NCBI RefSeq assembly: GCF_026239655.1
Contig: NZ_JAPIVO010000007.1
Location: 186,001-250,000 of the forward strand
Length of the DNA: 64,000 nucleotides
Origin: Pedobacter sp. MR2016-24
Lineage (GTDB): Bacteria; Bacteroidota; Bacteroidia; Sphingobacteriales; Sphingobacteriaceae
Reading direction: 5' to 3'
This document shows positions 16,152-25,488 of this stretch, in pieces (within the stretch, counting starts at the first letter, position 1; every line of letters begins with the position of its first letter). The notes under the pieces were generated by a model. It did no database searches. It was not told where the DNA came from and saw only the letters and a list, made by a program, of their open reading frames with translations. Both the position numbers and the translations under genes were made by a program.

Positions 16152-17123
16152 TTACTGTATATCTCCGTATGCCTTTAATATTCTTTTCACCAGTTTATGG
16201 CGAACCACGTCCTCCCCTGTCAGATAAATAATTTCTATTCCAGGTATATCATCCAGAATGCGCAAGGCATTGAAGAGACCTGACATTTGTTTTTTCGGTA
16301 AATCGATCTGCGTTACGTCGCCCGTTACAATAAATTTCGCCGTTGGCCCCATCCTTGTCAGGAACATTTTCAGCTGCAGATCTGTCGAGTTCTGTGCCTC
16401 ATCCAAGATCACGAAACAGTTGTCCAGTGTCCTTCCCCGCATAAAAGCAAGAGGGGCAATTTCTATTGTTCTGTTCTCCAGGTAAAGCTTCAGTTTTTCT
16501 GCCGGAATCATGTCGTCCAGCGCATCATAAAGCGGTCGCAGGTAAGGATCCACCTTTTCCTTCAGATCACCCGGCAGGAAGCCTAAACTTTCCCCCGCTT
16601 CCACCGCAGGTCTCGTCAGGATAATCCTTTTGATCTCTTTATTTTTCAGCGCACGTACTGCCATGGCTACTGCCGTATAGGTTTTACCCGTACCTGCAGG
16701 ACCAATCGCAAACACCACGTCATTTTTCACAATGCTGTCTACCATCCTGCGCTGATTGGCAGTCCGGGCTTTGATCATCATCCCGTTGTTGCCAAATACG
16801 ATCACCTCACCACCACCTCCGTTTACCTTTTCAGCAGTGGGGGCAGCTGTACCATTTGGCTCAGCAGTTTTTTTGACACTCAGAATAGATTCTACTTCAC
16901 CCGAATTCAGGGAGCCGTATTTGTCCAGTTGTTCAATCAGCATACTGAACTTCGCGTCAAAGATTTTTTGTTCACTTTCGTCACCTAACACCTTAACCTC
17001 ATTGCCTCTGGCAACTATCTTAAGCTTCGGGAAAGCACGTTTGATGAGCTCATAATTTTCATTATTTGCACCCCAGAATTGTGCCGGATCTACTGTTTCT
17101 AATATTAATTTCAGTTCGTTCAA
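16152..17123 (-). CDS. phoH: PhoH-like ATPase
   Basis: About 323 aa if started at TTG 17123, giving MNELKLILETVDPAQFWGAN, the expected N-terminus of this family. The frame is open to an ATG at 17219, but the additional residues look non-coding and would overlap the divergent promoter region. A KH-like N-terminal region precedes the P-loop ATPase domain with GPAGTGKTYTAVAMA (Walker A) and FVILDEAQNST (Walker B). PhoH proteins are implicated in RNA metabolism and phosphate response. It is divergent from the SAM hydrolase gene. Confidence 0.9.
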   Translation of the reverse strand: MNELKLILETVDPAQFWGANNENYELIKRAFPKLKIVARGNEVKVLGDESEQKIFDAKFSMLIEQLDKYGSLNSGEVESILSVKKTAEPNGTAAPTAEKVNGGGGEVIVFGNNGMMIKARTANQRRMVDSIVKNDVVFAIGPAGTGKTYTAVAMAVRALKNKEIKRIILTRPAVEAGESLGFLPGDLKEKVDPYLRPLYDALDDMIPAEKLKLYLENRTIEIAPLAFMRGRTLDNCFVILDEAQNSTDLQLKMFLTRMGPTAKFIVTGDVTQIDLPKKQMSGLFNALRILDDIPGIEIIYLTGEDVVRHKLVKRILKAYGDIQ

Positions 17124-17225
17124 AATATTGTTTTTTAGATAGAGGTGTATATTTTGATATAAAAGTTGAATATTTGTAGGCGATTTGCCGCTTACGCAAG
17201 AATAAGAATAAATATTCAATTTTTA

Positions 17226-18005
17226 ATGGCCATTATCACTTTAACAACAGATTTAGGTTCCAAAGATTTTTATCAGGCTGCCCTCAAAGGCAGTATACTG
17301 ACGATCTTGCCTACAGCTAATATTGTTGATATCACCCATGAGGTTCCTTCGTTCGACATTTCTTATGCGGCATTCGTGCTCAAAAACGTATATCCTTATT
17401 TTCCTAAAGGTACTGTCCACCTGATCGGTATAGATTCCGTGTTCAGCGAAAACACCAAATACGTGGGACTCAAACATAACGACCACTTTTTTGTGGGGGC
17501 CGATAACGGGATCTTTTCCCTGCTCTTTGATGGCAAGCCCGATGAAATTGTAGAGCTCAATATTATGCAGGACCTGAAGTATCTTCACTTCCCGCTGGTA
17601 GACATTTTTGTAAAGGCAGCTATCCATCTCGCCAAAGGCGGCAAGCTGAAAGATATCGGATTGCCGACCGACAGCATCGAGGAACGTATGCTCCTGAATC
17701 CGGTGATTGAAAAAGATATGATCCGCGGCAGCGTGATTTATATCGATACTTTCTGCAATGTCATTACCAATATTACCAAAGAACTGTTCACCAAGATCCA
17801 GCGCAACAGGGATTTCACCTTGTTTTTCCGTAAAAGCGAAACCATCACACAGCTCAGCTGGCATTATAACGAAGTTCCTGAAGGGGAAAAACTCTGTTTA
17901 TTCGGGATCAGTAATCACCTGGAAATTGCGATCAATAAGGGCAAGGCCAGCGGTTTGCTCGGTCTGCACCTCAACGATATCGTCCGGATCCAGTTCCATC
18001 CTTAA
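17226..18005 (+). CDS. S-adenosyl-L-methionine hydrolase (adenosine-forming; DUF62/SAM hydroxide adenosyltransferase)
   Basis: 259 aa from ATG 17226, which gives the family start MAIITLTTDLGSKDFY; an upstream in-frame ATG at 17166 adds 20 residues of non-conserved sequence. The family converts SAM and water to adenosine and methionine. Visible family signatures are TDLGSKDFYQAALKG, VDITHEVPSFDI, and the central GADNGIFS. The C-terminal domain includes YIDTFCNVITNI and FGISNHLEIAINKGKAS. The downstream secreted protein gene starts 63 nt later. Confidence 0.92.
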   Translation: MAIITLTTDLGSKDFYQAALKGSILTILPTANIVDITHEVPSFDISYAAFVLKNVYPYFPKGTVHLIGIDSVFSENTKYVGLKHNDHFFVGADNGIFSLLFDGKPDEIVELNIMQDLKYLHFPLVDIFVKAAIHLAKGGKLKDIGLPTDSIEERMLLNPVIEKDMIRGSVIYIDTFCNVITNITKELFTKIQRNRDFTLFFRKSETITQLSWHYNEVPEGEKLCLFGISNHLEIAINKGKASGLLGLHLNDIVRIQFHP

Positions 18006-18068
18006 GCTTCCTGCTGCATTCACCTCAGCTGAGGCATGGAGTTTGCTTTGATTAAAATAAAAAGCGAC

Positions 18069-18581
18069 ATGATCAGAATTTTCCTTTTATTATTTTGTCT
18101 GACTTTCAGTTACGGGGCTGTTGCACAGTCGAATGACACAAGTGCTTACCTGACCCAGCGACTCAAAATCAATTCCTTACTTGCAGACCGTAGTGCGAGA
18201 TTCGGACAATACGACCTGAGCCTGAATGCCAGAACGGGCATATTTGGCCTGCAGACCAAACAGGATCTGAAAAATTCAAACGAGATCCTGAGGGCCATTA
18301 TTCTGAACGACAATAATATTTTCAGGGAGCTGAAGATCCTGATGAATTATAAAGACCAGCAGGTACAGCAAGTACAGAGCACTGCGAGCAGCACAAAGAA
18401 ACGTATCGCAGGTTATATGCTATCGATCAAAAACCTGCAGGAACAAAATGAGATGTTAAAAGAACGCGCCGATAAAGTAGAAGCAAAAACCAATACTTCC
18501 ACCTACATCATCATCCTTTTATCCCTGATTATTGTTGGCGGAGGGATTTTTTTCTATACCAAACTGAAGCCAAGCGTATGA
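18069..18581 (+). CDS. small membrane-associated coiled-coil protein
   Basis: 170 aa from ATG 18069, chosen because MIRIFLLLFCLTFSYGAVAQ is a clean signal peptide; the frame itself is open from 18036. The mature protein has a helical middle (residues ~60-135, rich in Gln, Lys and Glu, likely coiled coil). It has a C-terminal membrane segment (YIIILLSLIIVGGGIFF) and a short basic end. It would sit in the inner membrane with the helical part in the periplasm. I recognise no named family. Its last codons overlap the next gene (ATGA). Confidence 0.7.
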   Translation: MIRIFLLLFCLTFSYGAVAQSNDTSAYLTQRLKINSLLADRSARFGQYDLSLNARTGIFGLQTKQDLKNSNEILRAIILNDNNIFRELKILMNYKDQQVQQVQSTASSTKKRIAGYMLSIKNLQEQNEMLKERADKVEAKTNTSTYIIILLSLIIVGGGIFFYTKLKPSV

Positions 18582-18724
18582 AAAAATCATTCTTCAAGAT
18601 CCTGGTCAGACTCAATAAAGCCATTTTACCAAGCTATTATGACCATGACCTTTCCAAACTCAGCAACCTCCAGAAAGCCATAATCGGCTACAGGTACTGG
18701 GCACTGACCAACTCGCTTAAGTAA
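18578..18724 (+). CDS. conserved 48-aa basic protein
   Basis: The frame starts at ATG 18578, overlapping the previous stop as ATGA, and ends TAA 18722-18724. The product begins MKKSFFKILVRLNKAILPSY and contains KAIIGYRYW before its C-terminus. I recall similar short basic proteins in Bacteroidota, sometimes mislabelled as SsrA-binding protein, near genes for small membrane proteins. Its 3' end overlaps the convergent DUF1015 gene by 8 nt. The translational overlap and recognisable pattern support a real gene; function unknown. Confidence 0.7.
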   Translation: MKKSFFKILVRLNKAILPSYYDHDLSKLSNLQKAIIGYRYWALTNSLK

Positions 18725-19907
18725 TCCTGTTCGTCAGCAATCCCACTAAAAACTTGGGCTCTATCCAGGTAGATTTAGGCGGCATTACTTTATGCTCATC
18801 AGCTACTTTCATCAGCTGATCCACTGTGACTGCGTGCAGCGTGAACGCGATCACATACAAACCATTGTCTACCATTTCCTGCAATTTTTCCACCGCTACC
18901 ACAGCTCCTTCAAAGGAAATCCTGGTGTCTGTCCGGGGATCTTTAATTTTCAGCAGCGGCTCCAAAATATGTTCCTGTAAAATACTGACATCCAGCGAAG
19001 CAACCGCGTCCTGCTCATCAAACAGTCCGGCTCTTGGTCGCACATAATACCATTCATTTTCCAGGTACATCCCTATCACATGCAACGCGTCGGGCTCTAC
19101 CCTGCCCGGTGATTTTTCCACTTCAAAATCCTCCTCCAGCAGCTTCAGAAACCCCGCTTTTCCCAGGCCGCTCAGGTCCTTCACCAGCCGGTTATACTGC
19201 AGAATCCTCACCTCTTCCGTACTCATATATACCGTAGAAAAACAATCCATTTTTGCCATCGCCGCTGCCCGGTGATGGCCATCTGCGATATACACAGCAT
19301 CCATATTCCGGAATGCTGAAGTGATCAGATCGATGTCCGCTTCCTCATCCACTACCCAGACGCGGTGCAGACTTTTGTCCTTCAGCACAAAATCAACTAC
19401 AGGCTGAGTTTCCATATATTCTTTCGTCAGTCCGTCAATCACCTGATCCGGCCGGTAAGTGATCAGCACAGGATTCGCATCCAGTCCCGTTTGCTGCATA
19501 TAATCACTCAGCTGCTTTTCTCTCCGCTCTACCGTCAGCTCATGTTTTTTGATGCTTCCGTCCAGATAGCTGCTCACCTCGCTTAAGGCCCATATCCCAT
19601 GCTGTACCAAACCATTACAACTGATCTGATAGATATAGTAAGCTGGCTGCGAAACTTGCACCAGCACATCTAAATGAAGGAAATCTTCTAAATTTTCCTG
19701 AATTTTTTTATAAATCAGGTCCTGGCGACTCCCCCGTAGATAAGGATGTTCTAAAGCAGGGTTAATGAGGTGGAGAAAACTAAAGCTGTTTTCAGACGCA
19801 ATGAGTTTTGCCTCTCCGGTACTGTAATTTTCGAGTGGCCATGTTACCACGTCACGCTGCAGATGTGCAGCTGGAATAAGCGCTTTAAAGGGCTTGATTA
19901 GCGGCAT
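18717..19907 (-). CDS. DUF1015 family protein
   Basis: 396 aa. The diagnostic stretch is YIADGHHRAAAM in the centre. The N-terminus has the family start of the type PFKALIPAAHL and a KLIASENSFSFLHLINP-like segment. The family is often found near serA/serC, as here: it lies 55 nt downstream of serA on the same strand. The DGHHR motif resembles phosphate-binding or ParB-like nuclease loops, so a role in serine metabolism as a kinase-like enzyme is possible, but the biochemical function is not certain from sequence. Confidence 0.88.
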   Translation of the reverse strand: MPLIKPFKALIPAAHLQRDVVTWPLENYSTGEAKLIASENSFSFLHLINPALEHPYLRGSRQDLIYKKIQENLEDFLHLDVLVQVSQPAYYIYQISCNGLVQHGIWALSEVSSYLDGSIKKHELTVERREKQLSDYMQQTGLDANPVLITYRPDQVIDGLTKEYMETQPVVDFVLKDKSLHRVWVVDEEADIDLITSAFRNMDAVYIADGHHRAAAMAKMDCFSTVYMSTEEVRILQYNRLVKDLSGLGKAGFLKLLEEDFEVEKSPGRVEPDALHVIGMYLENEWYYVRPRAGLFDEQDAVASLDVSILQEHILEPLLKIKDPRTDTRISFEGAVVAVEKLQEMVDNGLYVIAFTLHAVTVDQLMKVADEHKVMPPKSTWIEPKFLVGLLTNRIT

Positions 19908-19962
19908 GAAAAATTGTCATTTGGTTAGGGACTCAATATAATCAAATCCCTAACCATTTAAC

Positions 19963-20913
19963 TTATTTCTTAAAAAATGCGATGATCAGTGAAGCTAATT
20001 CTTCACCAATACGCTCCTGTGCTTCATTTGTAGCCGCACCAATATGCGGTGTCAATGAAATTTTAGGGTGTTTTAAAATCGCCTGTAAAGGTGTTGGCTC
20101 ATTGTCAAACACGTCCAAACCAGCAAAAGCAACCTTAGCGCTGTCCAGTGCATTGATCAATGCCTGTTCATCAATTGTACCCCCTCTTGAGCAGTTTACA
20201 ATACCTACACCCGGTTTCATCTGGTCAAACTCCGCAGCGCCTAAAATAGGACGGTCTGCAAAAGGCGTATGTAAAGTAATAAAATCACTGTTCGCAATGA
20301 CTTCTTCCAGTGCCACTGTTTTCACCGGTACATCCAGAGAAAGATCACCCTGGAATTTCAGGGTCAGCTGACCATCAAAAGGATAAAGATCATAAGCCAG
20401 CACATTCATACCCAGACCTAAAGCCAGTGTAGCTGTTTCTCTGCCTATTCTGCCGAAACCGATGATCCCTAAAGTTTTACCTCTCAGTTCAGTTCCTTTA
20501 GCATATGCCTTTTTCAAAGCATTGAAATTGGTATCCCCTTCAACAGGCATTTTTCTGTTCGCATCCTGCAGGAAACGAATACCCGTAAATAAGTGAGCAA
20601 ATACCAGTTCAGCTACAGACAATGAAGATGCAGCAGGTGTATTGATTACAGCCAGGCCTTTTTCACGGGCATATTCTACATCAATATTATCCATTCCAAC
20701 TCCACCACGTCCAATTAATTTCAAATTAGGCACTGCATCAATCAGTTCCTTACGCACTTTAGTTGCACTTCTCACCGTGATCGCATCGTAATGCTGTAAT
20801 GCTTCCACTAATTTATCCTGTGCAACAGTTTCCGTATCCACAATAAAACCGGCTTCTTCTAATAATTTCTTTCCGATAGGATCAATCCCGTCGTTGGCAA
20901 GTATCTTAATCAT
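19963..20913 (-). CDS. serA: D-3-phosphoglycerate dehydrogenase
   Basis: 316 aa NAD-dependent 2-hydroxyacid dehydrogenase, the first step of serine synthesis. Motifs: GRGGVGMDNIDV (residues 69-80), nucleotide-binding GFGRIG (152-157), catalytic-Arg region NCSRGGTIDE, and LTPHIGAATNEA with the catalytic His. There is no C-terminal ACT domain, so allosteric serine feedback of the E. coli kind is not expected. It overlaps serC by one base, indicating coupled translation, and is followed by DUF1015. Confidence 0.93.
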   Translation of the reverse strand: MIKILANDGIDPIGKKLLEEAGFIVDTETVAQDKLVEALQHYDAITVRSATKVRKELIDAVPNLKLIGRGGVGMDNIDVEYAREKGLAVINTPAASSLSVAELVFAHLFTGIRFLQDANRKMPVEGDTNFNALKKAYAKGTELRGKTLGIIGFGRIGRETATLALGLGMNVLAYDLYPFDGQLTLKFQGDLSLDVPVKTVALEEVIANSDFITLHTPFADRPILGAAEFDQMKPGVGIVNCSRGGTIDEQALINALDSAKVAFAGLDVFDNEPTPLQAILKHPKISLTPHIGAATNEAQERIGEELASLIIAFFKK

Positions 20914-21986
20914 TAATTCTTGTTTTTGTTATTTTCTTCAAAATCCTGCATTAATTCCACTAATCTGTGTACGCTCGTAATCGGCAAAGCATTGTAAATC
21001 GATGCTCTGAAACCACCTACACTTCTGTGTCCTTTGATGCCTTCCATTCCATTTTCCTCCGCATATTTAAGGAATGGTTTTTCCAGTTCAGGGTTCTCCA
21101 TAACGAAACACACGTTCATTCTTGAACGGTCTTCCACCGCACAGGTACCTTTGAATAAAGGATTTCTGTCGATCTCTTTATATAGTGCATTCGCTTTAGC
21201 GATATTTTCTTTTTCGATTTCAGCAACTCCACCCTTAGATTTTAACCATCTCAGGTTCAGCATCGCCACATAGATCGCGAATACAGGAGGTGTATTGTAC
21301 ATCGATCCGCCATCAATATGTTGTTTGTAGTCCAGCATAGAAGGGATTTTATTCGTTGTTTTACCTAAAATCGAATCTTTTACAATCACTACCGTTGCAC
21401 CAGCCGGACCAATGTTTTTCTGTGCACCAGCATAGATCAGGTCATATTTGGATACATCAATTACCCTGCTCATGATGTCAGACGACATGTCACAAACAAT
21501 AGGCACTTCAGTTTCAGGTAAAGCAAACATTTCAGTACCGTAAATCGTATTATTAGACGTGCAATGGAAATAAACACTGTCTGCCGGCACCACATAATCC
21601 TTAGGAATATAAGTGAAGTTAGCTTCCTTTGAAGAAGCTACAATATTAGCCGTACCAAAATTCTTAACCTCTTTAATTGCCTTGTTAGCCCAAACACCCG
21701 TTTCAAGGTAACTTGCAGTTTCACCTGCATTCAATAAGTTCATTGGAACCATTGCAAACTGCAGACTTGCACCACCTTGTAAAAATAAAACGGAGTAACC
21801 TTCAGGCACATTTAACAATTCTTTCACTAGTTTAACAGCTTCCTCCATAACTGCCTCGAACTCAGGGGAACGGTGCGACATTTCAAGGATCGATAAACCG
21901 TCCTTAAAATCCAAAACAGCCTGTGACGCCTGTTTAAATACTTCCTGAGGTAAAATGCAGGGACCTGCTCCAAAATTATGTCTCAT
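20913..21986 (-). CDS. serC: phosphoserine aminotransferase
   Basis: 357 aa class-V PLP aminotransferase that converts 3-phosphohydroxypyruvate to phosphoserine. It starts MRHNFGAGPCILP, contains the PLP-Lys region YAGAQKNIGPAGATVVIV, and ends with the family motif GHRSVGGFRASIYNALP. It is the first gene of the serC-serA-DUF1015 unit (stop/start overlap at 20913). Phosphoserine phosphatase is not present nearby. Confidence 0.96.
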   Translation of the reverse strand: MRHNFGAGPCILPQEVFKQASQAVLDFKDGLSILEMSHRSPEFEAVMEEAVKLVKELLNVPEGYSVLFLQGGASLQFAMVPMNLLNAGETASYLETGVWANKAIKEVKNFGTANIVASSKEANFTYIPKDYVVPADSVYFHCTSNNTIYGTEMFALPETEVPIVCDMSSDIMSRVIDVSKYDLIYAGAQKNIGPAGATVVIVKDSILGKTTNKIPSMLDYKQHIDGGSMYNTPPVFAIYVAMLNLRWLKSKGGVAEIEKENIAKANALYKEIDRNPLFKGTCAVEDRSRMNVCFVMENPELEKPFLKYAEENGMEGIKGHRSVGGFRASIYNALPITSVHRLVELMQDFEENNKNKN

Positions 21987-22080
21987 TTTATATGCTATTT
22001 ATTGGTTGTAAATGTAATTGTTTTATCGAAATAATGATCAGATTTTAGCAATTATCTACTAAGATCGTAGATGTTGTATA

Positions 22081-22749
22081 CTAACCTGTAATGCCTGCCG
22101 AAATCTGCTTCATCGACGTGATCATCCCCTGCGGCGAGGGAGCTGCGAATACAGCATTTCCCGCTACCAGCACGTTGGCACCAGCGGCAATCAGCTCAGC
22201 TGCATTGTGCAGACTCACTCCCCCGTCCACTTCAATCAGCAGGCCGGGATTCAGCGAGGCAGCCATGCTACGCAGCTCCTGGATTTTACGGTAGGTATTC
22301 GCGATAAACTGTTGTCCACCGAAACCCGGGTTAACCGACATGATGAGCACCATGTCCAGGTCATGCAAAATATCTTTCAGCAGTGCTACCGGTGTATGCG
22401 GGTTCAGTGCTACACAAGCTTTTGCTCCTGCGGCATGTATCGTTTGAATCGTTTTATGTAAATGCGTACAGGCTTCATAGTGTACCGTGATACTTGCTGC
22501 ACCTGCGGCAACAAAGCGCTCGATGTAATGATCCGGATTGATGATCATCAGGTGTACGTCCAGCGGCTTCGCTGCATAGCGGCTGATCGCTTCCATGACC
22601 GGAAAACCAAAAGAGATATTAGGTACAAACACACCATCCATTATATCTACATGAAACCAGTCTGCATCACTGGCATTAATCATTTCAATATCGCGTTGTA
22701 AATTGGCAAAATCTGCAGCCAGTACAGAAGGGGCAATCAGGTGCTTCAT
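22081..22749 (-). CDS. rpe: ribulose-phosphate 3-epimerase
   Basis: 222 aa TIM-barrel enzyme of the pentose phosphate pathway. Clear motifs: APSVLAADFANL at the N-terminus, FHVDIMDGVFVPNISFG (metal ligands), DVHLMI, LIMSVNPGFGGQQFI and LIEVDGGVS. Length is standard. It lies downstream of the pnp terminator and is probably transcribed from its own promoter, which I could not place with confidence. Confidence 0.95.
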   Translation of the reverse strand: MKHLIAPSVLAADFANLQRDIEMINASDADWFHVDIMDGVFVPNISFGFPVMEAISRYAAKPLDVHLMIINPDHYIERFVAAGAASITVHYEACTHLHKTIQTIHAAGAKACVALNPHTPVALLKDILHDLDMVLIMSVNPGFGGQQFIANTYRKIQELRSMAASLNPGLLIEVDGGVSLHNAAELIAAGANVLVAGNAVFAAPSPQGMITSMKQISAGITG

Positions 22750-22787
22750 CTGGTAAAGTTAAAAAATAAAGTTATTTCTAAAACAAA

Positions 22788-22810
22788 AAACCCCGCAAAT
22801 TGCGGGGTTT
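22788..22810 (-). terminator. pnp terminator
   Basis: AAACCCCGCAA pairs with TTGCGGGGTTT between pnp and rpe. On the minus strand the stem is followed by a run of T residues, the form of an intrinsic terminator for pnp. Confidence 0.85.
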
Positions 22811-22822
22811 CGTTGTCATATA

Positions 22823-24970
22823 TTAAGCAGGTTTGTTTTCCTGCGTGCCTTCCGGTTTAGCGGGGCGTGGAAGTAAAGCTTTTCTTGAAAGCTTCATTTT
22901 TCCTTGTTTATCGATGTCCAGTAGTTTAACCTGGATTTTGTCGCCTTCTTTCAGCACGCCATCCATAGTTTCCAAACGCTCATGAGAAATCTCAGAGATG
23001 TGCAGTAAACCATCTTTACCCGGCATGATTTCAACAAATGCACCAAATGGCATGATTGATTTCACTTTACCATCGTAAGTAGCACCTATGTCCGGTTTAG
23101 CAGCAATTGCGTTGATACGTTTCACAGCAGCATCAATTGCAGCCTTATTATCTGCGAAAATTTCAACGATACCTTTGTTGCCAACTTCCTCGATAGAGAT
23201 AGAAGCACCAGTTTCACGTTGCATTTCCTGGATAATTTTACCGCCCGGACCAATTACAGCACCTATAAATTCCTTGTCAATACTCAGGGATACGATACGC
23301 GGAGCGTGATCCTTGTAATCTTCACGTGGAGCAGAGATCGTTTTCTTCATCTCATTTAAGATGTGTAAACGTGCCTCATTAGCTTGTTTCAGGGCAGCAG
23401 TTAACACTTCCCATTTCAAACCATTGATTTTTAAGTCCATCTGACAAGCCACGATACCTTTTTCAGTACCAGTAACCTTAAAGTCCATATCACCTAAATG
23501 ATCTTCATCACCCAGGATATCCGTAAGGATTGCATATTTACCAGTTTTCTCATCAGTAATTAATCCCATCGCGATACCCGATACAGGCGCTTTGATTTTA
23601 ATACCGGCATCCATCAGTGCCAATGTACCCGCACAAACAGTCGCCATAGATGAAGAACCGTTAGATTCCAGGATATCAGAAACGATACGGATGGTGTATG
23701 GGTTTTCTTCTAATCCGGGTAATACTTTTCTTAATGAACGCATAGCCAGGTTACCGTGACCAATTTCACGACGACCAGCACCCCTGTTAGGGCGAACTTC
23801 ACCAGTGGAGAAACCAGGGAAATTGTAATGCAATAAAAATTTGTTGTAACCATTGATGAAAGCACCATCAATCATTTGCTCATCATCCTTAGAACCTAAA
23901 GTAACAGTCGTTAACGATTGAGTTTCACCACGTGTAAATACTGCTGAACCGTGCGCAGATGGCAGGTAAGATACTTCAGACCAGATAGGACGTACCGTAC
24001 GTACATCACGACCGTCTAAACGCATGCCTTCATCCAGTACCAGGTTACGAATGGCATCGTACTGTACATCGTGGAAATATTTTTTAGACAGGAAACCAGT
24101 TACATCATCAATGCCTTCGCCCAATGTTGCGATGAAATCCATTAAGATTGCACCGAAAGCATCACCACGCTCGCCTTTTGAAGTCTGACTTTTTGCTACT
24201 GCATATACTTTATCATAAGTTGCAGCATATACCTGCTCTTTCAGCTCAGGGTTGCTGTCTTCATGAGAATAGGTACGTTTTACCGTTTTACCCACTAATT
24301 CAGCCAGTTCTTTCTGTGCCTGAACCTGGATTACGATTGCTTTGTGTGCAAATTCAATCGCTTCTACCATTTCCTCTTCAGAAATCTCGTCAGCTTCACC
24401 TTCCACCATTACGATGTCGTTCTCCGTACCTGCTACAAGGAATTCCATTGTTGCACGCTCTAAATCACTTACGTAAGGGTTGATAATTAGTTTACCGTCA
24501 ATTTTAGCAACACGAACTTCAGAGATCGGGCCATTAAAAGGGATATCAGAAACCGCGATAGCCGCAGAAGCAGCTAAACCAGCCAGTGAATCCGGCATTA
24601 TATTTTTGTCAGATGAGATCAAAGTGATCATTACCTGCGTATCAGAGTGATAATCTTCAGGGAACATCGGGCGTAAAGCACGGTCTACCAAACGTGAGAT
24701 TAAAACCTCATAGTCAGATAATCTTGCCTCGCGACGAAGAAATCCACCCGGAATACGTCCCGCAGCAGCATATTTCTCCTGATAATCAACAGATAAAGGT
24801 AAAAAATCAACACCTGATTTTGCACCTACCGAAGAAACTACAGTAGCTAATAACATGGTATCACCCATTCTTACTACTACAGAACCATCAGCCTGTTTAG
24901 CTAATTTACCTGTTTCAATTTCAATTATTCTACCATCTCCCAGGTCGAACGATTTTTTTATTACATTCAT
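22823..24970 (-). CDS. pnp: polyribonucleotide nucleotidyltransferase (PNPase)
   Basis: 715 aa 3'-to-5' phosphorolytic exoribonuclease. The order of parts is standard: a first RNase PH domain (with GFLRREARLSDYE), an alpha-helical linker, and a second RNase PH domain (GSAVFTRGETQSL and GAGRREIGHG; ESNGSSSMATVC). These are followed by a KH domain (FIGAVIGPGGKIIQEMQ) and a C-terminal S1 domain (GATYDGKVKSIMPFGAFVEI). It follows rpsO on the same strand, the widely conserved rpsO-pnp order, with a terminator between them. Confidence 0.97.
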   Translation of the reverse strand: MNVIKKSFDLGDGRIIEIETGKLAKQADGSVVVRMGDTMLLATVVSSVGAKSGVDFLPLSVDYQEKYAAAGRIPGGFLRREARLSDYEVLISRLVDRALRPMFPEDYHSDTQVMITLISSDKNIMPDSLAGLAASAAIAVSDIPFNGPISEVRVAKIDGKLIINPYVSDLERATMEFLVAGTENDIVMVEGEADEISEEEMVEAIEFAHKAIVIQVQAQKELAELVGKTVKRTYSHEDSNPELKEQVYAATYDKVYAVAKSQTSKGERGDAFGAILMDFIATLGEGIDDVTGFLSKKYFHDVQYDAIRNLVLDEGMRLDGRDVRTVRPIWSEVSYLPSAHGSAVFTRGETQSLTTVTLGSKDDEQMIDGAFINGYNKFLLHYNFPGFSTGEVRPNRGAGRREIGHGNLAMRSLRKVLPGLEENPYTIRIVSDILESNGSSSMATVCAGTLALMDAGIKIKAPVSGIAMGLITDEKTGKYAILTDILGDEDHLGDMDFKVTGTEKGIVACQMDLKINGLKWEVLTAALKQANEARLHILNEMKKTISAPREDYKDHAPRIVSLSIDKEFIGAVIGPGGKIIQEMQRETGASISIEEVGNKGIVEIFADNKAAIDAAVKRINAIAAKPDIGATYDGKVKSIMPFGAFVEIMPGKDGLLHISEISHERLETMDGVLKEGDKIQVKLLDIDKQGKMKLSRKALLPRPAKPEGTQENKPA

Positions 24971-25045
24971 TTACAATTTGTTGTGGTGTGTTTTCCTCTT
25001 TCTACACACCTGATTTATATAGTTATATTTTATTTTAGCAATTAA

Positions 25046-25071
25046 AAAAGCCATCCCTAAGAATGGCTTTT
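25046..25071 (-). terminator. rpsO terminator or attenuator ahead of pnp
   Basis: AAAAGCCAT (25046-25054) pairs with ATGGCTTTT (25063-25071), followed on the minus strand by T residues. It lies in the rpsO-pnp gap, so it would end rpsO transcripts or reduce read-through into pnp. Confidence 0.8.
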
Positions 25072-25087
25072 CCTGATATTGTAACGC

Positions 25088-25393
25088 TTATTTGCTGTCT
25101 CTTGTCGTACCAATTGGTTTGATAATATCTCTCAAGCCTAAAGATTTGATAATAGCACGGTAGCGGTTGATATCTTTTTTAAATAGATAAGCCAGGATAC
25201 CACGGCGTTTACCTACTAATTTTTGAAGTGATAACTGAGTAGAGAAATCTTTACGATTTTTCTTTAAGTGTTCTGTCAAATGCGCAATACGGTATGTGAA
25301 TAACGCTACCTGACCTTCTGCAGAACCAGTGTTGGTTTCTACTTCGCCGTGTTTAATGAAAATTTCGGCTTTTACTTCTTTACTTAAATACAT
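25088..25393 (-). CDS. rpsO: 30S ribosomal protein S15
   Basis: 101 aa, clearly S15: NTGSAEGQVALFTYRIAHLTEHLK, the SLQKLVGKRRGILAYL signature and DINRYRAIIKSLGLR. It is about ten residues longer at the C-terminus (KPIGTTRDSK) than the typical 88-89 aa form. It binds the central domain of 16S rRNA. A perfect-spacing promoter lies 40 nt upstream on the minus strand. Confidence 0.97.
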   Translation of the reverse strand: MYLSKEVKAEIFIKHGEVETNTGSAEGQVALFTYRIAHLTEHLKKNRKDFSTQLSLQKLVGKRRGILAYLFKKDINRYRAIIKSLGLRDIIKPIGTTRDSK

Positions 25394-25433
25394 TCTTGAA
25401 TTATACTAAAGTGTATGGATTAATAATTGAGCG

Positions 25434-25464
25434 CAAAGATAGCGTATTTTTCAGTATATACAAA
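25434..25464 (-). promoter_or_regulatory. rpsO promoter
   Basis: Read on the minus strand: TTTG (25464-25461), 19 nt, TATCTTTG (25441-25434). This matches the Bacteroidota consensus exactly. The predicted start near 25429 gives a leader of about 35 nt. Confidence 0.8.
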
Positions 25465-25476
25465 TGAGAATTCTTT

Positions 25477-25484
25477 TACATTTG
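25477..25484 (+). promoter_or_regulatory. -7 element directly abutting the thioesterase start
   Basis: TACATTTG fits TAnnTTTG and lies 4 nt before the ATG at 25489. No TTTG -33 box is at the right distance. If used, the transcript would be leaderless or nearly so. Confidence 0.45.
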
Positions 25485-25488
25485 CAGA

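Noticed and set aside
17124..17219. N-terminal extension of PhoH from ATG 17219
   Set aside because: Extra residues are not family-like and would run through the divergent regulatory region.
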